This document shows positions 16,464 to 23,854 of a stretch of DNA of 64,000 bases, one piece after another (the stretch's first letter is position 1; the number at the start of each line of letters is the position of its first letter). Source of the stretch: Hyphomicrobiales bacterium (GTDB taxonomy: Bacteria > Pseudomonadota > Alphaproteobacteria > Rhizobiales > Rhizobiaceae); NCBI GenBank assembly GCA_900466875.1, contig UBNQ01000012.1:1-64000 (forward strand), written 5' to 3'. Under the pieces are notes generated by a model. The model had not been told where the DNA came from and did not search any database. It saw only the letters and a list, made by a program, of their open reading frames with translations. The translations under genes and the position numbers were made by a program.

Positions 16464-17660
16464 TCAGGCTGGCGAACGAGTTCTTTCCTGCGAACCGGCG
16501 AAAACGATCAGGAAGAAGACAAACAGCGGGGAGAAGTAGATACGCCCGTCATGCAGCGGAAAGATCGTGAACTTCGCCGCGATGGCAAGCAGCATGGCCA
16601 GCAGCAGAACCTGCCGGCGCCGATCCGCCAGGATTTGCCGGAAATAGAAATATCCCCCGCAACCGAGCGCCAGGACATAGGCCGCAAGCCACGTATTCAG
16701 GAACAGCGAGCGATAGATGTTCAGGGCAATTGCCTTGAAATAGACCGCAAGCGAGAACGCCGGCTCGAAACCCGTCATATCCTCCTGGATCTGATAGGTC
16801 GAGAACCAGAAATGCGGCCACCAGCCGGTGGGATGCAGGCTCTGGCTGATGACGATGTAGATAGCAAGGCAGAAGGCGAAGGTCACGGCAAAGACGAGAG
16901 CATTTCGGTCGCGCAGGAACCACGCACAGGCCATCACCACGCCGGCAACCGCCACCTGATCCGGGCGCACCAGAACGGCGGCGACCAGAAGCACCGATCC
17001 GAGCACGTCCCTTTTGCGGTCATAACCCAGGAGCGCTGCGACGAGCAGCGAATTGCCCAGAAAATCCGGCTGCTGGGTAACCGCAAACCCCTGAAACTGC
17101 AGGAGGAAAAGCAGACCTATGACGAGCGGTGCATAACCCGAGAGCTGCGTCGATCTCAGCCACAGGCCGATCGACACGACGAGAATCACCAGCGCTACGC
17201 CATTGATGATATCGAAGGCGGCAAGCGGGCCAAAGATTGGGATCAGCCCCTTCAGAAGAAGCACATAAAGCCACTTCACCTCATACATGCCAACCATCGA
17301 CAGAAACGCATTCGGGTCGGCAAACTGGCGGATACGGTAAGGGTCGACCTGTGTCAGCGCGGCAAAATCCGCGGCGGGCACCGCATCGCGAACGGTTGAA
17401 TAGGCATAGGCATGGATCTGGGCGGCATCTCCACCCATCCGGTCGAGAACCGTGGTGGCAAGATAAGCGAGCGTATCCCAGTTATAGATCGGTCGGAAAT
17501 GCCAGAGCCCCACCATCATCGCCGCAAAACCGGCAAGCGCGAAAATGGAGATGAGGCCCGCATACCGCCAGTAGATCGCGTTGATTGCGGAAAACAGGGT
17601 ACGGATCACCCCGCGCGCGACATCCCGCAGATCGGCTTTCGAGCCGATCTGCCCACCCAT
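16464..17660 (-). CDS. GT-C-like polytopic membrane protein (putative lipid-linked sugar transferase)
   Basis: A 398-residue membrane protein with about ten hydrophobic segments. After the first helix comes FRPIYNWDTLAY with Asp62, placed like the catalytic aspartate in the first periplasmic loop of GT-C glycosyltransferases, which use polyprenyl-phosphate sugars. No closer family name is certain. The ATG at 17660 has GAGGAAAAG upstream and is preferred to a GTG at 17690. It is the last gene of the operon with the UbiA-HAD fusion, DprE1-like oxidase and SMR transporter, which supports a role moving a lipid-linked pentose onto an acceptor. The acceptor is unknown. Confidence 0.7.
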   Translation of the reverse strand: MGGQIGSKADLRDVARGVIRTLFSAINAIYWRYAGLISIFALAGFAAMMVGLWHFRPIYNWDTLAYLATTVLDRMGGDAAQIHAYAYSTVRDAVPAADFAALTQVDPYRIRQFADPNAFLSMVGMYEVKWLYVLLLKGLIPIFGPLAAFDIINGVALVILVVSIGLWLRSTQLSGYAPLVIGLLFLLQFQGFAVTQQPDFLGNSLLVAALLGYDRKRDVLGSVLLVAAVLVRPDQVAVAGVVMACAWFLRDRNALVFAVTFAFCLAIYIVISQSLHPTGWWPHFWFSTYQIQEDMTGFEPAFSLAVYFKAIALNIYRSLFLNTWLAAYVLALGCGGYFYFRQILADRRRQVLLLAMLLAIAAKFTIFPLHDGRIYFSPLFVFFLIVFAGSQERTRSPA

Positions 17661-17691
17661 GAGCTTTTCCTCGTTCCTGACTTCGGCCACG

Positions 17692-19161
17692 TCACTTCAC
17701 CTGCGCCGCGACGAAATCCTTGACGATCCGGACGATGCCGCGGGACATGACCTCGTCCAGCGCCGTGATGAAATCGTCCACGTGGCTCTTCTCGCAGATC
17801 AGCGGCGGTTCAAGGCGAATGACGTTACGATTGTATTCGGTAAACGCCACCAGCACACCGTGATCTCGCAAGAGATGGCTGCCGATGAAGCCGGGAAGCG
17901 ACCCCTTCAGCTTGTCGTCCAGCATCGCTACGACCGGGCGCAGTACCAGCGGCATGGTCTTCGACAGGTCGTGGAACTCGATGCCGATCATCATGCCCTG
18001 TCCGCGCACGTCTTTCAGAAGCGACGGATAACGGACCTGAAGTTCCTTCAGGCGGGACAGCAGGTAATCGCCCGTGTTCGCCGAATTGTCGATCAGGTGC
18101 TCGTCGTAAAGCACGTTCATTGCCTCGATCGCCGTAACGCAGGCTTCGCCGATGCCGCCGAAAGTCGCCATCGCATGGATCATCGCCGTCTTCGGCGTGC
18201 CATAGGCCTTCATGTAGACGTCACGCTTGGCGATCATCGCGCCGACGGCCGACTTGCCGCCGCCGAGCGATTTCGCCAGCGCCGTTACGTCCGGCACGAC
18301 GCCGTGATGCTCGAATGCATAGAACTTGCCAGTACGGCCGAAACCGCACTGCACTTCGTCGGCGACCCACAGAACGCCATACTTGTCGCAGAGTTCACGC
18401 AACCGCTGCCAGAAGGCCGTATCGGCCTGGATGATTCCGCCGCCGCCCTGCACCGTTTCCAAGACGATGACACCGATTTCCGGATCCGTGCGGAAAGCGA
18501 TCTCGATCGCGTCGATATCGCCGAACGGCACTTTCACGGTGTTGTCGACCAGCTTGAACTCGCCGCGATAAAGCGCTCCGTCGGTGATCGACAAGACACC
18601 CTTGGTCTTTCCGTGGAAGGAGTTTTCCGCATAGACGATCTTCGGCCGCTTCGACCCGGCGGCACGTTCGGCCACCTTGATGGCCGCTTCCATCGCTTCC
18701 GAACCGGAAGAGCCGAGGAAGACCATGTCGAGTTCGCCCGGCGAGCAGGCCGCGAGGTTGTGGGCCAGCGCCGTCGCATATTGCGACATGAAGGCAATGG
18801 CGATTTCCTGCCGGTTCTCGTCCTGGAACTTGCGACGTGCATCAAGTACGCGTTTGTGGTTGTGGCCGAGCGCCAGCGAGCCGAAGCCACCGAAGAAATC
18901 GAGGATCTTGCGGCCGTTCTGGTCGTAATAATACATGCCCTCGGCACGCTCGATCTTCACCTTGTGGAAGCCAAGGAGCTTCATGAAGTGAAGCTGGCCG
19001 GGATTGAGATGCCGGATGAAAAGATCCGTCATCTTCGCCACGTCGAGCGCCTTCGCTTCCTCGACCGACAGAAGCGCCGGCTTGGCGACCGGCTCGCGCA
19101 CCGGGTTGGCGGAAATATCGATCATCGCATCGTCATTGTTCAGGCTGACTACAGTGGCCAT
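17692..19161 (-). CDS. class-III PLP-dependent aminotransferase
   Basis: A 489-residue fold-type I aminotransferase of the acetylornithine/GABA (class III) group. GSSGSEAMEAAIKVAE binds PLP phosphate, ADEVQCGFGRTGKFYAFEHH contains the conserved Asp and the Gln/Gly-Phe signature, and Lys297 (ALAKSLGGG) is the expected Schiff-base lysine. Sugar aminotransferases are usually DegT family, but class III enzymes accept varied keto or aldehyde substrates. The start at 19161 has AAGGGGAAAG upstream; the frame is open to 19221. It lies 13 bases after the SDR and ends 31 bases before the GT-C ATG, inside a putative lipid-linked sugar operon, so amination of a keto-sugar is a hypothesis. Confidence 0.85.
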   Translation of the reverse strand: MATVVSLNNDDAMIDISANPVREPVAKPALLSVEEAKALDVAKMTDLFIRHLNPGQLHFMKLLGFHKVKIERAEGMYYYDQNGRKILDFFGGFGSLALGHNHKRVLDARRKFQDENRQEIAIAFMSQYATALAHNLAACSPGELDMVFLGSSGSEAMEAAIKVAERAAGSKRPKIVYAENSFHGKTKGVLSITDGALYRGEFKLVDNTVKVPFGDIDAIEIAFRTDPEIGVIVLETVQGGGGIIQADTAFWQRLRELCDKYGVLWVADEVQCGFGRTGKFYAFEHHGVVPDVTALAKSLGGGKSAVGAMIAKRDVYMKAYGTPKTAMIHAMATFGGIGEACVTAIEAMNVLYDEHLIDNSANTGDYLLSRLKELQVRYPSLLKDVRGQGMMIGIEFHDLSKTMPLVLRPVVAMLDDKLKGSLPGFIGSHLLRDHGVLVAFTEYNRNVIRLEPPLICEKSHVDDFITALDEVMSRGIVRIVKDFVAAQVK

Positions 19162-19174
19162 CGTTCTTTCCCCT

Positions 19175-20185
19175 TCAAGCTGCCTTGGCGTGAGCGACAT
19201 TGTCCTGCGAACCGCCGGCAAGTCCCTTGCGATATTCGGAATAGGCGGCGATCAGCATGTCCTCGTCGCGATATTGCGGCACCCAGCCGAGCTCTCGCTC
19301 GCCCTTGGATACGTCGAGAACGCACATTTCGTCGGCGATCAGATATTGTTCCGGATCCATGATCGGCATGTTGATCAGGTCGAACAGGTCGAGCGTACGC
19401 TTTACCGCCCAGGCGGGCGTCGGCAGCAGGATCGACTTCGAACCGGCATGCTTCACCAGATCGCCAAGCAGCTTGCGCACCGGCGGCGGATTGAGCGAAC
19501 CGAGATTGTAGACCTCGTTCGGCACGCCGGCGGTAAAGGCCGCATGGGCCGCAGAAGCGCAGTCGAAGACCGAGATGAACTGGTACGGGTTCTTGCCCGA
19601 GCCGATCATCGGCACCGGCAGGTTATTGTCGATCAGCTTGAACAGCTTCGACAGGATGCCGAGACGACCGGGACCGATGATGAGACGCGGGCGAAACAGC
19701 GAGATATTCATGCCGCGCTTGCGCCATTCGACCGCCAGCTCTTCGGTCTTCAGCTTGGAAAGCCCGTATTCGCCGAGCGGCGCGACGGGATGCTCTTCCG
19801 TCTGTGGCCAGACGAAGGTGTGGCCATAGACCATATCGGTGGTGAAATGGACGAGCGATTTCGCACCCGCCTGATCCATCGCCTTGATGATGTTCTCGGT
19901 ACCGTAATAGTTGACCGGAAAGAAGAAATCGTGCCGCTTGGCGCGCACCTGCAAGGGCGACAGCATCTTGGCCGAGAGATTGTAGACCATGTCGTCGGCC
20001 TTGATGCCGACCCGGGTGATCGAGGCGGGATCGGTCACGTCGACGTTTTCGAAGCGGATCTCCCCATAATGCGGCAGATCGCTCTTGGCGATATCGGCGA
20101 CGATAACCTCGTGGCCTTCAGCCTGCAGTCTCGGCGCAAGATGACGCCCGACGAAACCGTCACCGCCGAAAATGATATGTCTCAT
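19175..20185 (-). CDS. extended SDR, NAD-dependent epimerase/dehydratase
   Basis: A 336-residue extended short-chain dehydrogenase of the sugar-nucleotide epimerase type. The cofactor loop is GGDGFVGRHLAPRL (residues 7-20), with catalytic Thr115/Thr116 in FTTDMVYG and Tyr140-Lys144 in EYGLSK. Substrate is not deducible from sequence. In mycobacteria the partner of DprE1 is the classical SDR DprE2; this gene could supply the corresponding keto-reduction, or modify a nucleotide sugar. It lies 42 bases after the SMR transporter gene and 13 before the aminotransferase gene. Confidence 0.85.
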   Translation of the reverse strand: MRHIIFGGDGFVGRHLAPRLQAEGHEVIVADIAKSDLPHYGEIRFENVDVTDPASITRVGIKADDMVYNLSAKMLSPLQVRAKRHDFFFPVNYYGTENIIKAMDQAGAKSLVHFTTDMVYGHTFVWPQTEEHPVAPLGEYGLSKLKTEELAVEWRKRGMNISLFRPRLIIGPGRLGILSKLFKLIDNNLPVPMIGSGKNPYQFISVFDCASAAHAAFTAGVPNEVYNLGSLNPPPVRKLLGDLVKHAGSKSILLPTPAWAVKRTLDLFDLINMPIMDPEQYLIADEMCVLDVSKGERELGWVPQYRDEDMLIAAYSEYRKGLAGGSQDNVAHAKAA

Positions 20186-20227
20186 GGTTTAAATCCCCGT
20201 CGTTCTGTCGGTTCTAAAGCTGGTTGG

Positions 20228-20644
20228 TCAGGAATTGGCGCGTTCGATGGACGCCGTCTGGTCTGGTACTTGCCTGTGCCCGCTCTGCGCGATCAACACC
20301 GTGCCGACGCAGATGAAGGCGATGCCGGCAATCTTCATGGCGCCGAGCTCTTCCTTGAACAGCAGCCACGCCAGAACCGCGACCGCGACATAGGCAAGGC
20401 TGAGGAACGGATAGGCGAAGGAGAGATCGACCTTGCTCAGCACATAGAGATGCGACGCCATCGAGATGACGAAGGTGGCGAGCCCGAAGAAGACCCAGGG
20501 GTTGAAGACGATCTGAAAGATCCGCTGGATCATCGTATCGGCGGAGAAGCTCAGTGGTCCCAGCGACAGCATGCCCTGTTTCAGCAGCAATTGCGCAGCC
20601 GCATTGGTCAGCACCGTGAAAAGGATGAACGGAATGTATTTCAT
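20228..20644 (-). CDS. small multidrug-resistance/EamA-type transporter, ArnE/F-like
   Basis: A 138-residue protein with four membrane helices of the SMR/half-EamA type. It starts MKYIPFILFTVLTNAAAQLL, with an early AAAQLLLKQG motif as in ArnE/ArnF flippase subunits and other lipid-linked sugar translocators. The start codon overlaps the stop of the DprE1-like gene (ATGA), so translation is coupled; the open frame upstream to 20737 lies inside that gene. In this operon a role in flipping a polyprenyl-phosphate sugar across the inner membrane is the natural inference. SMR proteins usually work as dimers. Confidence 0.8.
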   Translation of the reverse strand: MKYIPFILFTVLTNAAAQLLLKQGMLSLGPLSFSADTMIQRIFQIVFNPWVFFGLATFVISMASHLYVLSKVDLSFAYPFLSLAYVAVAVLAWLLFKEELGAMKIAGIAFICVGTVLIAQSGHRQVPDQTASIERANS

Positions 20645-21978
20645 GGGCGTCCTCGTGGGTGATCCGTGGCAAGCGCCGTCCGGCGCCAGAAATCGGAGCA
20701 GAAACTTTCGTCGCGCAGCTTTTCCAGCTGCAGCCATTGCGGAAAGCCGGCCCTGAACACGTCCGCGCTCATGCGACTGTCCTTGTACGGGTTGACCCGT
20801 CCGCCGGCATCGAGCGTCATCCGGTCGAGACGCGTCAGCAGCGCCAGCGTCTTCTCCCCGTGATTGGGAAAATCCATTGTCAGCGTGTAGCCCGGGCGCG
20901 GAAACGACATGAAGCCCGCTGAAGGCACATCGCCGAAACGCTTCAGGACGGTGAGGAAGGACGACAATCCCGCCCTGCGGCTTGCCTCGAGCATGGCCGG
21001 AATGACCGAGCGACCGGCTTCGAACGGAATGACGCTCTGGTGCTGGAAAAGGCCCCTCGGCCCATAAAGCCGGTTCCAGTCTCCGACACCGTCGAGCGGA
21101 TAGAAAAACTTGCCGTAGCCGGCCAGATGCGGCGCGGACTTCAGCCTGTTGACGGTGAAATAGGCCGTATTGAAAAGCCCCAGGCTCACCCGGTTCAGCG
21201 CCGAAAACGGCAGCTCGAACGGAACGCGGATCTTCGCTTTGACGCCCTCGGTGCGGAAATTGCCGTTATCCGCGTGATTGCCGGTAATCAGCACGCCGCG
21301 ACCAGCAGATCGCCCGGAGGCAAGCTGATCCAGCCACGCGACGGAATACTCGTTTTCGGCGTCTGCAGCAGCGGCAAGATCGAAATAACCGTCGAGGCTG
21401 GAAAAGGCGGTCACCCTTTCGTCGATATCGAGCGAACCGACCTTCATCAGCTTCACGCGCGCCGACAGGATCAATCCCGTTAGGCCAAGGCCGCCGATCG
21501 TCGCGGAGAACAACTCCGGATTGTCCGTCGTGCTGCAGTGATAGGTGCGGCCGTCGGAACGCAGCAGTTCGAAGCTTTCGACATGGCGGCCGAACGTGCC
21601 GCGAACATGATGGTTCTTGCCGTGAACGTCATTGGCGATTGAGCCGCCGAGCGTGACGAAACGCGTCCCCGGCGTCACGGGCAGGAAAAAACCGTGGGGA
21701 GCGATATAGGCGATCAGCTCTTCTAGCGAAATACCAGCTTGCGCCTCCACGACGCCTGCTTCGACATCGAAACCGATCACGGCCTGCTGCTGTCGCATCG
21801 GCACGAGCGCCCCGGCATCGTTGTGGCAGCTGTCGCCATAGGATTTGCCATTGCCGAAAGCCAGCAGGCCGGATTGCCCGGCCATACCGCCACGCAATGC
21901 CTGCACAGCCTGTTCAAAGGCGATTGCCTGCCTGGAATGGCGGCTGATGCGACCGAAACTGTTGAGGCTCGCCTGCAT
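20641..21978 (-). CDS. DprE1-like FAD-dependent oxidoreductase (decaprenylphosphoryl-ribose 2'-oxidase family)
   Basis: A 445-residue flavoprotein of the vanillyl-alcohol oxidase/DprE1 group. The FAD-binding PP-loop includes FGNGKSYGDSC and GGSIANDVHGKNHHVRGTFG. The C-terminal segment FPRPGYTLTMDFP followed by YKDSR aligns with Mycobacterium DprE1 around Cys387 and Lys418. The catalytic lysine is kept (about Lys399) while the Cys387 position is Thr (about Thr367). DprE1 oxidises decaprenylphosphoryl-ribose at C2. The start at 21978 (MQASLNS) shares one base with the upstream stop (TGATG), so it is coupled to the UbiA-HAD gene, which should make its substrate. Confidence 0.85.
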   Translation of the reverse strand: MQASLNSFGRISRHSRQAIAFEQAVQALRGGMAGQSGLLAFGNGKSYGDSCHNDAGALVPMRQQQAVIGFDVEAGVVEAQAGISLEELIAYIAPHGFFLPVTPGTRFVTLGGSIANDVHGKNHHVRGTFGRHVESFELLRSDGRTYHCSTTDNPELFSATIGGLGLTGLILSARVKLMKVGSLDIDERVTAFSSLDGYFDLAAAADAENEYSVAWLDQLASGRSAGRGVLITGNHADNGNFRTEGVKAKIRVPFELPFSALNRVSLGLFNTAYFTVNRLKSAPHLAGYGKFFYPLDGVGDWNRLYGPRGLFQHQSVIPFEAGRSVIPAMLEASRRAGLSSFLTVLKRFGDVPSAGFMSFPRPGYTLTMDFPNHGEKTLALLTRLDRMTLDAGGRVNPYKDSRMSADVFRAGFPQWLQLEKLRDESFCSDFWRRTALATDHPRGRP

Positions 21979-23417
21979 CACAGCACACTCGCTGCAATGA
22001 AGAGCACGACACCGGCCACAATGACCAACTGGCTGCGCCAATCGGTTGCGATGAAAACGACCGGATCGTCGTCCAACTCCTTGCGATACGCCAGGATCCA
22101 GATGCGGACATTGATGTAGAGAACCATCGGCACGAGCGGCCAGATCACCCAGGGCTCGCTATAAAGCGTCCGGATGTCTTCCGACTGGATGTAGAGGGCA
22201 AGAACCATCGCGGCAGCGAATGCGGAAGAGACGCCGCTCTGTGCAACGATATGGATATCCTCAGGACGATAGCCTCGTCCGGCAATCCTGTCTCCCACGT
22301 CAGCCGTCGTATAACGCAGTTCGACATAACGCTTCACAAGTGCCAGCGACAGGAAGAAGAACAGTCCGAAGGCGATCAGCCAGAACGAAAGTGGCAGATC
22401 GGTCGCCGCCTTGCCGCCGAGAATGCGCAGGGCATAGAGCCCTGCAAGGCAAAGCACATCGATCAGCAGCATCCGCTTCAAGGCCAGCGAGTAGGCAGTG
22501 GTCACCACCAGATAGAGAACGATGACCGCGGCGAACTGCAAAGGCAGCAACGAGCAGATTGCCGCCGTCGCGACGAGGAGCAGCGCGGAAACCGTAAGGC
22601 CGTAGGGAATGGAGATGGCGCCGCTTGCGAAAGGCCGGTTCCGCTTGGTCGGGTGCTGTCGGTCGAGCGGCAGGTCGAGAATGTCATTGATGATGTAGAT
22701 GGCGGATGCCGAAAACGAAAAAGCCACCATGGCCAACGTTGTCGCGATGAAAGTCTCCGGCTGGAAGATCGTGTGCGCGAGCACCGGAGAGGCGAAAACC
22801 AGGAAATTCTTCAGCCACTGATGCACGCGCAGCATCTTGATATAGGTCTTCAAATCAGCACGCTTGGCATCGAAACGCATCGAGGAATGGGCTTTTTGAT
22901 ATCGATCCGCCGCCGCATCCGGAGCGACCACGATAGCATTGCGCGCAATCTGGAAGACCGCGATATCCGCACGGTCGTTCCCGGCATAATCGAAGCCCTG
23001 CGCCCCGTAGAGTTTCGACAGCAACGCGGCTTTGCGATGCGAGGCGAGGTTTGTCGTCTCGTCCGTATGATAGACGGCGGTGAACAGGCCGAGATGTGCA
23101 GCCACCGCCTTGGCGAAAGGTTCCGCCGCCGCCGTTACGAGGATGAGGTCGCGTCCCCTCACACGCTCCGCCCGCAGATAGGAGACGAAATCCTCGCGAT
23201 AGGGCAAATGGCTGGCATCGAACGCGACACGACGCGCGATTTCCGTCTTCAGGCGCGCCTTGCCCGAAAGCAGCCAGAGCGGCAGGAGAAACAGATAGAG
23301 CGGATTTGCTCTCAACAGCTGGAAAACGCTTTCCCACAACAGATCGGTCGAAATCAGCGTTCCGTCCAGATCGACCGCCAGGGGCATGTCAACGATGTTT
23401 TGTAAGCGCACATTCAT
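21978..23417 (-). CDS. HAD phosphatase-UbiA prenyltransferase fusion (DPPR synthase-like)
   Basis: A 479-residue fusion. Residues 1-185 are a HAD domain: DLDGT with Asp16/Asp18, a motif-II threonine in LILVTAAAEP, and GNDRAD (146-151). Residues about 190-479 are a UbiA transferase with several helices and the Asp-rich motif NDILDLPLDRQHPTKRNRP (from 244), very like Rv3806c, which links phosphoribose to decaprenyl phosphate. The C-terminal KRYVELR supplies a second motif. In mycobacteria a separate enzyme removes the 5-phosphate; here the fused HAD domain could do that. It is the first gene of a six-gene operon with one-base or four-base overlaps at the next two junctions. Confidence 0.85.
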   Translation of the reverse strand: MNVRLQNIVDMPLAVDLDGTLISTDLLWESVFQLLRANPLYLFLLPLWLLSGKARLKTEIARRVAFDASHLPYREDFVSYLRAERVRGRDLILVTAAAEPFAKAVAAHLGLFTAVYHTDETTNLASHRKAALLSKLYGAQGFDYAGNDRADIAVFQIARNAIVVAPDAAADRYQKAHSSMRFDAKRADLKTYIKMLRVHQWLKNFLVFASPVLAHTIFQPETFIATTLAMVAFSFSASAIYIINDILDLPLDRQHPTKRNRPFASGAISIPYGLTVSALLLVATAAICSLLPLQFAAVIVLYLVVTTAYSLALKRMLLIDVLCLAGLYALRILGGKAATDLPLSFWLIAFGLFFFLSLALVKRYVELRYTTADVGDRIAGRGYRPEDIHIVAQSGVSSAFAAAMVLALYIQSEDIRTLYSEPWVIWPLVPMVLYINVRIWILAYRKELDDDPVVFIATDWRSQLVIVAGVVLFIAASVL

Positions 23418-23854
23418 TGTCGATATGGTCCCTCAGCCGATAGCAGGAACGTCATGGCGCCCGGAAGAGAGAGCTTCACTCAATCTCAGCGCCCGACAAA
23501 GGTCAGGCAGCTTTCCACGGCATTTGACATTCGACCGCAACCAAACATTGCATTACGGCTGCCCGGAAAATATGCCGCAACCAAGAATGAGCGGTTAATA
23601 ACATTAGGTCTTGCTCCGGTTTGGAGCGCGTTTTTAACGGCAATTTCGATTAGGGTTTAGAATTCACTGGGAGGCGTTGCTAATGAAGCGTTACCCGGCA
23701 TCCGACAATTATTCGGAAAACGACCATTATATTCTATGCAGCGTGCGATTTCGCCTCAATCTACTACAACCGCACCATTCACGGACAGAACTGCCGCAGG
23801 TTGAAGCATGGTTTATGATTTGTAAGACTGGGCTTGAGGCATGCTGTTTCTGAT
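23418..23854. promoter_or_regulatory. 437-base region upstream of the UbiA-HAD operon and downstream of the GH10 gene
   Basis: It must hold the minus-strand promoter for the six-gene operon, in the part just above 23417. It also contains a plus-strand small frame at 23683-23853, listed separately. No hairpin terminator for the GH10 gene is obvious. Several short AT-rich stretches (around 23590-23660) could be regulator sites, but no named operator is recognised. Confidence 0.4.
23683..23853 (+). CDS. putative small protein, 56 aa
   Basis: A 56-residue frame beginning MKRYPASDNYSENDHYILCS and ending CKTGLEACCF. It is supported mainly by a strong ribosome site: GGGAGG at 23669-23674, eight bases before the ATG. 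Its stop lies one base from the convergent GH10 stop. It has four Cys, an acidic N-terminal part and no signal or membrane helix. No family is recognised. It may be a chance frame in an intergenic region. Confidence 0.3.
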   Translation: MKRYPASDNYSENDHYILCSVRFRLNLLQPHHSRTELPQVEAWFMICKTGLEACCF

